Assembly: GCF_021295335.1 (NCBI RefSeq)
Contig: NZ_JAIWOT010000001.1
Location: 2,464,501-2,528,500, forward strand
Source of the DNA: Komagataeibacter sp. FNDCF1
GTDB lineage: Bacteria; Pseudomonadota; Alphaproteobacteria; Acetobacterales; Acetobacteraceae
Direction of reading: 5' to 3'
DNA: 64,000 nt
Numbering within the stretch: position 1 is the first letter of the stretch; every line of letters begins with the position of its first letter. The position numbers were made by a program, and so were the translations under genes. Shown here piece after piece: positions 9,295 to 17,827 of the stretch. The notes below the pieces were generated by a model. That model made no database searches. It saw nothing but the letters and a program-made list of their open reading frames with translations, and was not told where the DNA came from.

Positions 9295-10284
9295 TCAGGA
9301 CGGTGATACGACCTCCTGCGGCAGCAGGCCCCACAGCGTGCTGCGCTCCAGCCAGCCGCTGTACTGCTTGACCGAAACCCTGCACCACATCGTCCCCGCC
9401 TGACACTGGCGGATCGTCCCCACCACGCCGGGCCGCAGCACGGCCACGACGGGTGACGTGGTGGTGGCATCCGCATGCAGCAGGACGGCCCCCCTGACAT
9501 TCCCGGCCTCCGCCACATCCGCCACATGGCCGACAATGCGGGTATCGGCACGACCGATCACGTCGGTTTCCTTGGCGGTGGGCTGACCGGCCTGCTGGGC
9601 GTCGCCCTGCGGCGGCAATCCCGGAATGACGAACGTGCGGGTTCCCACCAGGGTTGCCTGATGCACCCAGCCCTTCTGCCCGTCCGAATCCTCGACCAGC
9701 CGCCAGACATCGAATTCACGCTCGATTTTTACCGGCAGGCCACGGCGGTGATACACCCAGTCAATCGGGTAGCGCTGTCCCGGCCCGGTGCGCAGGTTGA
9801 CCTCGTCAGCACGGAAGGCGGCAAAGCGCGGCAGCGGCAGCCCGGTCACGCTGCCCTTGGTACTGTCAGCCGGGGGGGGAATCGTGGCATCCGCCGCAGG
9901 GGCTGCATGGGCGGGCATGGACTGCGCGCCATCGGCTGCGGCAGCGGCGCCAGCGCCTGCCGCCGCACCGGCCGCCACCGCCGCCGCATGGTGGTGATGG
10001 GCGGCACCTGCGGGCTTTTCTTTGCCTGCATGCGCATGGGCGTGGCCCAGGCTGCTTTTGGCGGCGGTGGCCGCATGCGTGGTCCTTGCCGCGTCGGCGG
10101 CATGATGATGGGCGTGATGGTGCGCCGCCGCCTGCGGGGCCGCGCGGGCCATCCCGCCCCCCGCCATGAGCAACGCCACCGCGCCGGCTGCCAGATACCC
10201 GCGCCGGGCTGGAATGCGCGACGGCACACGGGCCGGTCGCGCAAGGAGTTCATGCCGCACGCACTGCGCCATCGTGTTCTTCAT
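9295..10284 (-). CDS. exported histidine/alanine-rich protein with bacterial SH3 domains
   Basis: A 329 aa protein with an arginine-rich n-region, a hydrophobic stretch YLAAGAVALLMAGGG and a likely signal cleavage after ARA. Residues about 50-140 are low-complexity Ala/His with several HHH and HHHH clusters. Then comes a bacterial SH3 domain (AFRADEVNLRTGPGQRYPID, WRLVEDSDGQKGWVHQATL) and a second, weaker SH3-like unit at the C-terminus (VLRPGVVGTIRQCQAGTMWC). SH3 proteins of this type often sit in the envelope. The His tract could bind metal, which is speculation. It starts 3 bp after the dsrE-like gene. Confidence 0.75.
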   Translation of the reverse strand: MKNTMAQCVRHELLARPARVPSRIPARRGYLAAGAVALLMAGGGMARAAPQAAAHHHAHHHAADAARTTHAATAAKSSLGHAHAHAGKEKPAGAAHHHHAAAVAAGAAAGAGAAAAADGAQSMPAHAAPAADATIPPPADSTKGSVTGLPLPRFAAFRADEVNLRTGPGQRYPIDWVYHRRGLPVKIEREFDVWRLVEDSDGQKGWVHQATLVGTRTFVIPGLPPQGDAQQAGQPTAKETDVIGRADTRIVGHVADVAEAGNVRGAVLLHADATTTSPVVAVLRPGVVGTIRQCQAGTMWCRVSVKQYSGWLERSTLWGLLPQEVVSPS

Positions 10285-10287
10285 TCC

Positions 10288-10677
10288 TTACAGGGTTATG
10301 ATCTGCCGCCCCCGGGCAGCTTCGAGAAAGGTGGGAATGCCCGCAACCTGCACGCCATCCAGCAGCAGCGCGGGCGCCAGGTCGCACAGCCTGAGCGCCG
10401 CATCACACACCATGAGTGTCGCCCCCAGTTCCACCGCCGCCTCCCGCAATACGTCCATGCCCGCGACACCGCGCGCGCGCACCTGTTCGTCATCGCCCGC
10501 ATCATGCAGCCCGGACCAGTCGCGCGCCAGCGCATGCACCCCGCGGCCTGCGGCAAACATGATGACGGGCCGCCCGATGGCCAGCGCGCCCGCCGCGACG
10601 ACAAAGGCATAATGCGCGCGGGCATAGGCGCCATCATACAGCACGATGGCAAGCGCGCCGTCATCATGGTCCGCCAT
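10288..10677 (-). CDS. DsrE/DsrF-like small protein
   Basis: A 129 aa soluble protein of the DsrE-like fold, a family that includes sulfur-relay proteins. Strand-helix alternation (ALAIVLYDGAY, PVIMFAAGRGVHAL, GATLMVCDAAL, VQVAGIPTFLEAA) and the conserved cysteine in LMVCDAALRLC fit. The ATG shares one base with the moeB stop (TGATG), so it is translationally coupled to the adenylyltransferase. This suggests a sulfur-transfer pair, but the acceptor is not visible here. Confidence 0.7.
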   Translation of the reverse strand: MADHDDGALAIVLYDGAYARAHYAFVVAAGALAIGRPVIMFAAGRGVHALARDWSGLHDAGDDEQVRARGVAGMDVLREAAVELGATLMVCDAALRLCDLAPALLLDGVQVAGIPTFLEAARGRQIITL

Positions 10678-11501
10678 CACGACGCGGTCCCTTCGGGCAT
10701 CCGGCAGCCTGCCGGCGCGGGACCGTGGTGGGCGGACAGGTCATGGATGATGGGGTGCGTGCCACACAGCGCGCAGTCGGGATCGGATGGCAGGGCAATG
10801 GTGTGGAAGCGCATGGCCAGCGCGTCCCATACCAGCAGGCGGCCCGCAAGGCTTTCGCCAATACCCAGGATTTCCTTCAGCGCCTCGGTCGCCTGCAGGG
10901 TGCCCATCACCCCCGTCACCGCGCCGAACACCCCGGCTTCGGCGCAGGATGGCACCGTGCCTGCGGGCGGTGCCTCGGGATACAGGCAGCGATAGCACGG
11001 ACCACCGGGGCGGAAGGTGGAAAGCTGCCCCTCGAAGCGCAGCACGGCGGCGGACACAAGGGTGCGGGCTTCCAGCGCGCAGGCATCGGCCACAAGGTAG
11101 CGGGTGGCGAAATTGTCACATCCATCGCATACCAGATCATAGTCCCGCACCAGCGCGCGGGCGTTTTCCACCGTCAGCCGGACGTTATGACAATCGACCT
11201 GCGTACCGGGATTGAGCGCACGCAAGGCGATGGCTGCCGACTCGACCTTGGGCTGGCCGATCCGGTCGGTGACATGGGCGATCTGGCGCTGCAGGTTGGA
11301 CAGCTCCACCACATCATCATCCACCAGCCCGATCCGGCCCACCCCTGCCGCCGCCAGGTAAAGGGCGACGGGGGAACCGAGCCCACCGGCGCCAATTACA
11401 AGAATACTGGCATTTTTCAGCGCATCCTGCCCCGTTCCGCCCACTTCGGGCAGCAGGATGTGGCGCGCGTAGCGCTGGATCTCGTCCTCGGAAAAATTCA
11501 C
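10677..11501 (-). CDS. moeB: MoeB/ThiF/HesA-family adenylyltransferase
   Basis: E1-like enzyme (274 aa) that adenylates the C-terminal glycine of a ubiquitin-like sulfur carrier (MoaD or ThiS). It has the nucleotide motif GAGGLGSPVALYLAAAGVG (37-55), the acidic VDDDVVELSNLQRQ with the R finger, and two zinc-binding Cys pairs, CYRC and CALC. No rhodanese domain follows, so this is the short MoeB/ThiF form; which carrier it serves cannot be decided. First gene of a leftward trio with the DsrE-like and SH3 proteins. Confidence 0.88.
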   Translation of the reverse strand: MNFSEDEIQRYARHILLPEVGGTGQDALKNASILVIGAGGLGSPVALYLAAAGVGRIGLVDDDVVELSNLQRQIAHVTDRIGQPKVESAAIALRALNPGTQVDCHNVRLTVENARALVRDYDLVCDGCDNFATRYLVADACALEARTLVSAAVLRFEGQLSTFRPGGPCYRCLYPEAPPAGTVPSCAEAGVFGAVTGVMGTLQATEALKEILGIGESLAGRLLVWDALAMRFHTIALPSDPDCALCGTHPIIHDLSAHHGPAPAGCRMPEGTAS

Positions 11502-11588
11502 CCTGCCCTCCTGCGCCGACCCGGCCGCCCATCAGGGGCGGATACATTGTCGCACTGTGCCGTTGCAGCCGGAAGCAACGGGTTAAAG

Positions 11589-11604
11589 ATCACGATTACG
11601 TGAT
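11589..11604. promoter_or_regulatory. perfect 6-bp inverted repeat, possible operator
   Basis: ATCACGATTACGTGAT is a perfect inverted repeat with a 4-bp spacer, about 95 bp before the start of the gene at 11700. In the same stretch ATGGTTTC (11603-11610) is matched in inverted form by GAAACCAT further on (around 11674). This arrangement suits a regulator-binding region, but no regulator can be named. Confidence 0.3.
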
Positions 11605-11699
11605 GGTTTCCAGCGTCAATCATGAAACCAATGCATGCCGGATATGTTTCCAGTATAGTCTGTCACAAGCGTGAAACCATTTTGGGGGAGTGTAAATCA

Positions 11700-12323
11700 A
11701 TGTCTTATCTTTCCCGCATGGAAATTCCTGCCGGCCTGTCCGCGCTACGCCGCCAGCAGGCACGCTGGATATGCGCGGGCACGCTGGCCGCCGCCAGCAC
11801 GCTCTACGCGGCATCCCCCTTCCTTACGCTATGGTCGATCACATCGGCCATCCGCAGCCATGACATGGGCAGCCTGAATACCTGCCTGAAATGGGAATCG
11901 GTCCGCAGTGGGCTGAAGAACCAGGTGGTGGACAGCCTGATCGGCCCGCCCCATGCCGATGATGAACTGCCGGAATTCGGCGCATCCTTCGCATCATCCG
12001 CCGTATCCAACGCCATTGATGAGGAAGTGCGCCCCGACAAGCTGGGCATGCTGGTGGACCACCTGATGCCGCATGCGCCACCCGGCGCACATTACAGTCT
12101 GTACGGCCTGCTGCACGGCGTGCACATGCATTTCACCCATCCGGGCGTGTTCGAGGCAAGCATGCTCATGCCGGGGCATGAAAACGAGACGCCGCTGCGG
12201 GTGCAGATGCGCATCCATGCCTTTCAGTGGAAGATCCACCACATCGACCTGCCCGCGCCGCGCCAGCAGCCCCTGGTCGAGGCATCGGCCGGGCCCGTTC
12301 CCCAGCCGGTAACGCAGCCCTAG
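11700..12323 (+). CDS. DUF2939-like membrane-anchored protein
   Basis: A 207 aa protein with one N-terminal hydrophobic segment (WICAGTLAAASTLYAASPFLTLW) after a basic stretch, then a soluble domain. The segment SPFLTLWSITSAIRSHDMGSL followed by WESVRSGLKNQV resembles the DUF2939 pattern of a membrane anchor leading into a two-helix start. The ATG at 11700 has an excellent GGGGGAG upstream; an in-frame ATG at 11622 has none. Function unknown. It stands alone between moeB (divergent) and the DUF3126 gene (convergent). Confidence 0.7.
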   Translation: MSYLSRMEIPAGLSALRRQQARWICAGTLAAASTLYAASPFLTLWSITSAIRSHDMGSLNTCLKWESVRSGLKNQVVDSLIGPPHADDELPEFGASFASSAVSNAIDEEVRPDKLGMLVDHLMPHAPPGAHYSLYGLLHGVHMHFTHPGVFEASMLMPGHENETPLRVQMRIHAFQWKIHHIDLPAPRQQPLVEASAGPVPQPVTQP

Positions 12324-12369
12324 CGGCAGGTCCGGGGCGGGAGTCCGGTCCCGCCACACCGCCGCCCGG

Positions 12370-12597
12370 TCATTTCGGCGCGGGCAGATCTTCTTCAAGG
12401 ATGGTCATGTGGATGGCGTAGGAGACTTCGCCCTCATCCTCGTCACGGTGGACGGTGCCCACCACTTCACCATTGACAGCCAGTTCGACTGACAGCCCGG
12501 CACGCGGCGGCGCATTGACCGTAAGCCCCGGTGAACCCAGCAGACGGCGCAGGCAGACCTGAAGGCGCGAAATCTCGGAAGAGGACATGGCACTCAT
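12370..12597 (-). CDS. DUF3126 family protein
   Basis: Small 75 aa protein of a family almost confined to alphaproteobacteria. It shows the family pattern: an N-terminal helix ISRLQVCLRRLLG, a central beta region VELAVNGEVVGTVHRDEDEG and the closing SYAIHMTILEEDL. No function is established. Two ATGs three codons apart (12597, 12588) are possible starts. About 265 bp beyond its start hold no gene. Confidence 0.85.
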   Translation of the reverse strand: MSAMSSSEISRLQVCLRRLLGSPGLTVNAPPRAGLSVELAVNGEVVGTVHRDEDEGEVSYAIHMTILEEDLPAPK

Positions 12598-12862
12598 GAA
12601 ACGTCAGTTCTCCACAATGGCAGGACCCGCCAGAAATAGGATCAGGGCCGGACATGGCCCCCTGGTCGACGCGCGTGGCCGGTCCGGTCAGGATCGCGCG
12701 GCTGCCCCGTCCGTTACCGGGCATCGCCGCAGGCTATAGGCACATGTGTTCATGGCTGCAACCGCGTGCCCATGATTTTCCCCACCCGCGCCGCGCCGCC
12801 GCCACGATTACCCCGTTTGGTTGACCATACCGCAACACCAGCAAGAAGGGAGAACAAAGACC
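12598..12862. other. gene-free spacer
   Basis: Between two divergently read small genes. No reading frame with a ribosome site, RNA gene or repeat stands out. It presumably carries both promoters, but no convincing -35/-10 pair is visible. Confidence 0.4.
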
Positions 12863-13420
12863 ATGCGCCTACGATCATTTCCCCGGCTGATGCTGCTTGT
12901 GACCCTGCTTGCTCCCCCGGTCGGGCTGACGGCGCTTGCCGCCAGCCTGCCACCCGCCGGTGCCCCCACCGAGGCAAGCATGGGCATGAGCGCACGCAAT
13001 CTGGCCCGCCAGATCCATGAGGACGGTGCCGAGGCGACAGTGCGCACGCTGGATGCCCAGAAATCCTGGCCCCAGTTCCGTCGCGCCGTGGCGGCGGGAT
13101 GGGCGGGGTGGGTCAGCCTCGTGCCCGACCTGATCGCCCATGTGGATGACCCCACGGCCACCCGCCTGCGCATAGCGCTCCGTCAGGCGCTGCCGCGCAA
13201 CCCGCATGCCGTCCTGTCGGTCATTGATCCGGGCAATGGGCCGCTGCTGGGGGCGGGGGCACTGTGCACGCCGCACGGCATGTCCACCCGGTGGCGCGCC
13301 AGCAGCATCCACGCCATAAGTGCGGTGCATGACATCCACCTGGCCCACCAGTCCACCGACTGCTTGGCGGCACTTGCACCGCCCGGCGCGACTACTGGAA
13401 AGGCAGATAGCGGAACGTGA
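12863..13420 (+). CDS. exported protein of unknown function
   Basis: A 185 aa protein with a good Sec signal peptide (MRLRSFPRLMLLVTLLAPPVG, likely cut after the LAA/SLP region). AAGGGAG about 9 bp upstream fixes the ATG at 12863. The mature part has Ala/Arg-rich helices (ARNLARQIHEDGAEATVRTL, WPQFRRAVAAGWAGW, DLIAHVDDPTATRLRIAL) and two cysteines near the C-terminus. I recognise no domain. Its last 29 bp overlap the 3' end of the convergent porin gene. Confidence 0.7.
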   Translation: MRLRSFPRLMLLVTLLAPPVGLTALAASLPPAGAPTEASMGMSARNLARQIHEDGAEATVRTLDAQKSWPQFRRAVAAGWAGWVSLVPDLIAHVDDPTATRLRIALRQALPRNPHAVLSVIDPGNGPLLGAGALCTPHGMSTRWRASSIHAISAVHDIHLAHQSTDCLAALAPPGATTGKADSGT

Positions 13421-15299
13421 CGTAAATGGTGTTGCCCCCCGTAGTGGGGTCCGTGCCATCGCCCCCCCTGTAGGCGAATTTGCGCAGGTACGTATACTGC
13501 ACACCCGTCATCACCGCGCCATAGCCGCCCTGGAGCACATGCCACCAGCCACCCACCGTCAGGTCGGCAATGGTGTGGGTCTGGGCGTCACAGCTGCCGC
13601 CACTGATCTGTTCCACATCGCAGCTTGCCAGCGCCAGGTCGTTCACGCCGTAGCCATACTGGTAGCCATCGGTGCCGGTATAGGTGCGCCGCCCCGCGCT
13701 TTCCACGCCGCCATACAGGTAGACCAGCAGGTTGGGTGTCGGGTGGCCGATCAGCCCCATGCTGCCAATGATCTCGGGAATGGGGGCAGGCGTGCCATTG
13801 GCCTTGAACGTGGCATCGGGCAGCATGGCGGGGCCGTAGCGGCCAATGCCCTGCCCGGCCAGCACATTGCCGGTAAACTGCAGGTAACGCGGAATGACAT
13901 GTACCGTCACGTCACCGCCCACGCCGCCAGCGAAGGCCACGCGCTCACGGATCGGGCCGCCATCGGCCGACTGCGACATGGCCTTGAACCACCGCGCGAG
14001 ACCGTAGATTTCGTAATGGGCGGGCTTGGTATCCAGCGCGCCCTTCAGCACGATGTCAGGGGCGACATCCATGCTGTATTTGGCATTGGGATTGAGCATG
14101 CCGGAACCGGCATTGCTGTACAGCAGGGTCGTGCCGGAGGACGCCAGCGTGTCACCACCGCTCAGCATCTGGTGGTCCCCCGCGCTGCCCGATGTGGCAT
14201 AGGCCACCTGTGGCGCCTCAAGCGACAGGCCCAGCCACCACTTGCGCCCGAAATCCTTGATGAAGCGGATCTGGGGCACACGGGTGAAGACAATGCCGGG
14301 AATCTGGTTGTTGTCCACCACCGGCGGCAGCTGCTCATGACGTGACAGCAGGCCCTGCGTGTAGCCTGTGGTCAGGCTCCACGCCTGCCCCGCCAGAATA
14401 TGGAAGCCCCATTTGGTATTGCTGTAGGTCATGTACGCCTGGCGGATGCGCGGCGTGTAGCTGTTGGTCTGGTAGCTGTTGGCGGTACCGGCGGCGCCAC
14501 CGAAATCGGTTTCGATATAGCCCGACAGCGTCTCGTCCTTGGTGGGCGATCCCTGCAGCAGTACGCTCAGGCGCGTAAGCTGTGCCGACGGGCGGTACTC
14601 CCCGGTATGGGCATTGGGGCTGTTGGCATAGGGAAAGCTGCCCCAGCTTGTGGCCGGGCCACTGGTCAGGTTCTTGCTGCGGTAGATGTTGGAAAAATCG
14701 ATGAACCCGCCCAGCCGCACCGACACGCCCCCGATGCGGAAGACCGGCGGCAGGCTGTCCACCCCGGTCTGGGTAATGGCCAGCGGGCTGGAGGAATCGA
14801 GATCAAGCTTGGCCTGCGCGGGAATGATGGCTTCCGTCATGGTGTTTTCGGCTGCTGCCGCCGCCTGTGCGTCATCCGACAGGGCGGGGCCGCCAATGGT
14901 CAGCCGTGACAGGTCGGGCATGGCGCTGATCTGGCCTGACGGGTTGCTGTAGGCCGCGCTGCTGCCCGTATGCGGGCCCGAACGCAGGGTGCGCCCCGCC
15001 ACCACGTTCTGGCTGCCCCGGCTCATGCCATGACGGGCCTCCAGCTGTTCGACCTTGGCTTCCAGCCGCCGCATTTCGGCATGAAGGGCACGGATTTCGG
15101 CCATGTCATCCGCCCATGCGGCAGGTGCCCCCGCCACGCTCCCCAGCATGATGGCCACGCCACCCAGCAGCATGCCCCCACGACCCGGCCCGGTTGCACG
15201 GCAGGCACCCGCATGGCCGGCACGGCGGCCCTTTTTCCCCCAGCAATCCATCAGTCCGGCGCGTCTGCCCCTGCCCATACGGTTGATAAACAAAAACAT
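13392..15299 (-). CDS. outer-membrane porin with N-terminal coiled coil
   Basis: A 635 aa trimeric-porin-like protein. After a long basic n-region comes a hydrophobic signal core (MLLGGVAIMLGSVAGAPAAWA) and a short coiled coil (MAEIRALHAEMRRLEAKVEQ) as in many acetic acid bacterial porins. The rest is a Gly/Tyr/Ser-rich alternating beta-barrel (LGGFIDFSNIYRSKNL, GYIETDFGGAAG, ENG-like turns) ending in YVTFRYLPFQ. The true start is uncertain: ATGs at 15299, 15251 and 15173 all precede the signal core and none has a clear ribosome site. Substrate unknown. Confidence 0.82.
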   Translation of the reverse strand: MFLFINRMGRGRRAGLMDCWGKKGRRAGHAGACRATGPGRGGMLLGGVAIMLGSVAGAPAAWADDMAEIRALHAEMRRLEAKVEQLEARHGMSRGSQNVVAGRTLRSGPHTGSSAAYSNPSGQISAMPDLSRLTIGGPALSDDAQAAAAAENTMTEAIIPAQAKLDLDSSSPLAITQTGVDSLPPVFRIGGVSVRLGGFIDFSNIYRSKNLTSGPATSWGSFPYANSPNAHTGEYRPSAQLTRLSVLLQGSPTKDETLSGYIETDFGGAAGTANSYQTNSYTPRIRQAYMTYSNTKWGFHILAGQAWSLTTGYTQGLLSRHEQLPPVVDNNQIPGIVFTRVPQIRFIKDFGRKWWLGLSLEAPQVAYATSGSAGDHQMLSGGDTLASSGTTLLYSNAGSGMLNPNAKYSMDVAPDIVLKGALDTKPAHYEIYGLARWFKAMSQSADGGPIRERVAFAGGVGGDVTVHVIPRYLQFTGNVLAGQGIGRYGPAMLPDATFKANGTPAPIPEIIGSMGLIGHPTPNLLVYLYGGVESAGRRTYTGTDGYQYGYGVNDLALASCDVEQISGGSCDAQTHTIADLTVGGWWHVLQGGYGAVMTGVQYTYLRKFAYRGGDGTDPTTGGNTIYVTFRYLPFQ

Positions 15300-15532
15300 G
15301 CCGCCAACCCGGCATGCCTGCGCGGGCAGGACGAACAGGATCGATCCTGCCCTGTCCGGCCCATATCCGGCAGGAACATAGGAACAGATTCCGCCTTATA
15401 TAGAAAAATTATTCAACTTCTATGCATTAAACAGTCTCATGCACGGCATATATTCGCATGATTCCGTTTATTGCACACCATTTCTTCCTTTAACTCAAGG
15501 CCTCTACATGCGCCATAAAGGGAGTGCACGCC

Positions 15533-16429
15533 ATGACCGCAACCCGGCCACCCGATTCACCACCCATCATGGACCTGCCACTGGCCGGGGCGCCCCATCC
15601 CGATCATCCACTGCACTGGAAGCTGTATGGGTGCGAAATGGTCGCCACCATGGCGCTCATGCTGTGCGGGATCGTGTCGGTCACGGTGCTGACCACGCCC
15701 TATACCCCCATCGGGCGCGCGCTGGCACCCCACCCCATTGTCCAGACCGCGCTGTGCGGGCTGTTCTTCGGCCTGGCGGGTACGGTGGCGGCGTTCACGC
15801 CGTTCGGGCGGGTCAGCGGGGCGCATGTCAGCCCCTCCGTCTCGCTGGCGTTCAGCCTTGCGGGACGGCTTGGCGGTGTGGATCTGTGCGGATATGTCGT
15901 GGCCCAGATGGCGGGGGCATGCCTTGCCGCCATGATGCTGGCAGCGCTTGGGCATGTACTGCCGGTATGGGGGGAGATGGTACGGGCCGCCGCCTTTGCC
16001 GCCACCGTGCCCTTTTCCGGCGTGGCGGTCATATGGCCACTGGTGACGGAAATGGTGCTGACCTGCCTGCTGGTGATCATGCTGTGCGCGCTGGCCGCCC
16101 ACCCCGTGCTGAAATGGTTCACCCCATGGGCGGGCGGGGTGTTCTTCCTTGTCTGCAACCCGGTCTCGGCATGGCTGTCGGGCAACAGTTCCAACCTGGC
16201 CCGCAGCTTCGGGCCGGCACTCATGGCGGGGCGCTGGGAATCGTTCTGGATCTATGCGCTGGGGCCGTTCATGGGGGCGGCGCTGGCCATCTGGGTGCTG
16301 CGCTCGCGCCTGCTGGGCCGGATCGAGGTGGAGGAAGCGCGGCTGGTCAATTTCGGCCATCATGGCCGCATTCCCTCCCTGCTCCATCCCGGCCACCGCG
16401 AGAGGACGGGAGACGGCAGGCACGATTGA
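15533..16429 (+). CDS. MIP/aquaporin-family channel with altered NPA motifs
   Basis: A 298 aa membrane protein with six hydrophobic segments and the internal repeat of the major intrinsic protein family. The first pore motif reads SGAHVSPSVSLAF and the second GNSSNLARSFGPAL, so the two NPA boxes are SPS and NLA. The flanking residues (G-H before box 1, A-R-S-F-G-P after box 2) are typical, so the family call is safe. Selectivity for water or glycerol is open. AAAGGGAG precedes the ATG at 15533; a GTG nine bases upstream is less likely. Divergent from the porin. Confidence 0.8.
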   Translation: MTATRPPDSPPIMDLPLAGAPHPDHPLHWKLYGCEMVATMALMLCGIVSVTVLTTPYTPIGRALAPHPIVQTALCGLFFGLAGTVAAFTPFGRVSGAHVSPSVSLAFSLAGRLGGVDLCGYVVAQMAGACLAAMMLAALGHVLPVWGEMVRAAAFAATVPFSGVAVIWPLVTEMVLTCLLVIMLCALAAHPVLKWFTPWAGGVFFLVCNPVSAWLSGNSSNLARSFGPALMAGRWESFWIYALGPFMGAALAIWVLRSRLLGRIEVEEARLVNFGHHGRIPSLLHPGHRERTGDGRHD

Positions 16430-16523
16430 GGCACGTCGCCCGGAGTGGTGACTTGCAATTGGCGGGGATTATTCCCAATATCGTTTCAATGAAATGCGAA
16501 TCGGGCCCGAGCCCGGTTCATAG

Positions 16524-16677
<154 letters not shown>

Positions 16678-16682
16678 AAATC

Positions 16683-17825
16683 ATGGCCTGCCTGCCCCCA
16701 TGGGACTCCATGGGCAGGGGCGGGGTAATGGTTTTACGCGCCCTGAGTCCGTCCGGATGGATGGAGAAGTGTGTTTTGGACGCGTTGCCGCAGGCCATCA
16801 GTGCCATGACAGGCCCCGACCTTTTGCCCGCCATTGCGCGGGGTTTCCGCGCGGCGGTGGACGAGGCGGCGCGCCATGTCGGCGCCACGGCACCCAACCC
16901 GCCAGTCGGCTGCGCCCTGCTTGACCGCGATGGCGCGATCCTGGCCACGGGTGGCCACCACCGCGCCGGCACCCCCCATGCCGAAATACAGGCCATAAAC
17001 CAGTGCCGCGCGCGCGGCCTGCTGGAACGCGCCCATACCGCCATCGTAACCCTGGAGCCGTGCAACCATACCGGCCGCACCGGCCCATGTTCGCACGCAC
17101 TGGCGGCCACCCCGGTGCGTGAGGTGTGGATCGGCCTTCGCGACCCCAATCCCCATGTCGAAGGCGGCGGCGCGGACTACCTGCGGCGCCACGGCCGCGC
17201 GGTGCATGTGCTCCAGCCCACCGGCCCGCAGGCAGGCCTGCTTGACCTGTGCCGCAGCCTGCTGGCGCCCTTTGCCCATTTTACCCGCACCGGACAGCCG
17301 TGGATCACAGTCAAGCAGGCGGTGGATGGCACCGGTTCCATGCTGCCCCCCCCGGGGCGGACCACGTTTACCTCCGCAGCCTCGCTTGATCTGGCGCACC
17401 GCCTGCGCCGCGCAACCGATGCGGTGATTACGGCGGGCGGCACCATACGCGCCGACCGGCCGGGACTGGACGTGCGCCGCGTGCCCGACCATGCGGGGCG
17501 CGCGCCGCGTGTACTGGCCATCTGCACCCGCACGGGGGAAGTGGATGAAGCCTACCTGACAGCCGCACGCAACCGTGGCTTTGACGTGCGCCTGTGCACC
17601 GACATCGCGGCCCTGCCGGACTTGCTGGGGCGGGCGGGCGTGACATGGGCCATGGTGGAGGCCGGTCCCGCGCTGCTCGCCGAAATCGCGGCACGCGCCC
17701 TGTGGCACGACTGGCTGACCATTACCGCGGGCAACGATGGCACGGACCACTACGACATCCGCGTGCGCGAGGGGGATGTGACACCGCTCCGCCTGCTGCC
17801 CGAATTTTCCGCCGTGAAGGAGTAA
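16683..17825 (+). CDS. ribD: riboflavin deaminase/reductase RibD
   Basis: Bifunctional enzyme of riboflavin synthesis (up to 380 aa): an N-terminal zinc deaminase and a C-terminal NADPH-dependent reductase. Deaminase residues are HAE (99-101) and PC plus a second Cys in EPCNHTGRTGPC (125-136), after APNPPVGC. The reductase half has FTSAASLDLAHRLR and the GGTIRADRPGLDVR loop. In-frame ATGs at 16683, 16710, 16728, 16761 and 16806 are possible. The last gives the usual spacing to the deaminase core, while the first lies right at the riboswitch. First gene of ribD-ribE-ribBA-ribH. Confidence 0.93.
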   Translation: MACLPPWDSMGRGGVMVLRALSPSGWMEKCVLDALPQAISAMTGPDLLPAIARGFRAAVDEAARHVGATAPNPPVGCALLDRDGAILATGGHHRAGTPHAEIQAINQCRARGLLERAHTAIVTLEPCNHTGRTGPCSHALAATPVREVWIGLRDPNPHVEGGGADYLRRHGRAVHVLQPTGPQAGLLDLCRSLLAPFAHFTRTGQPWITVKQAVDGTGSMLPPPGRTTFTSAASLDLAHRLRRATDAVITAGGTIRADRPGLDVRRVPDHAGRAPRVLAICTRTGEVDEAYLTAARNRGFDVRLCTDIAALPDLLGRAGVTWAMVEAGPALLAEIAARALWHDWLTITAGNDGTDHYDIRVREGDVTPLRLLPEFSAVKE

Positions 17826-17827
17826 GC

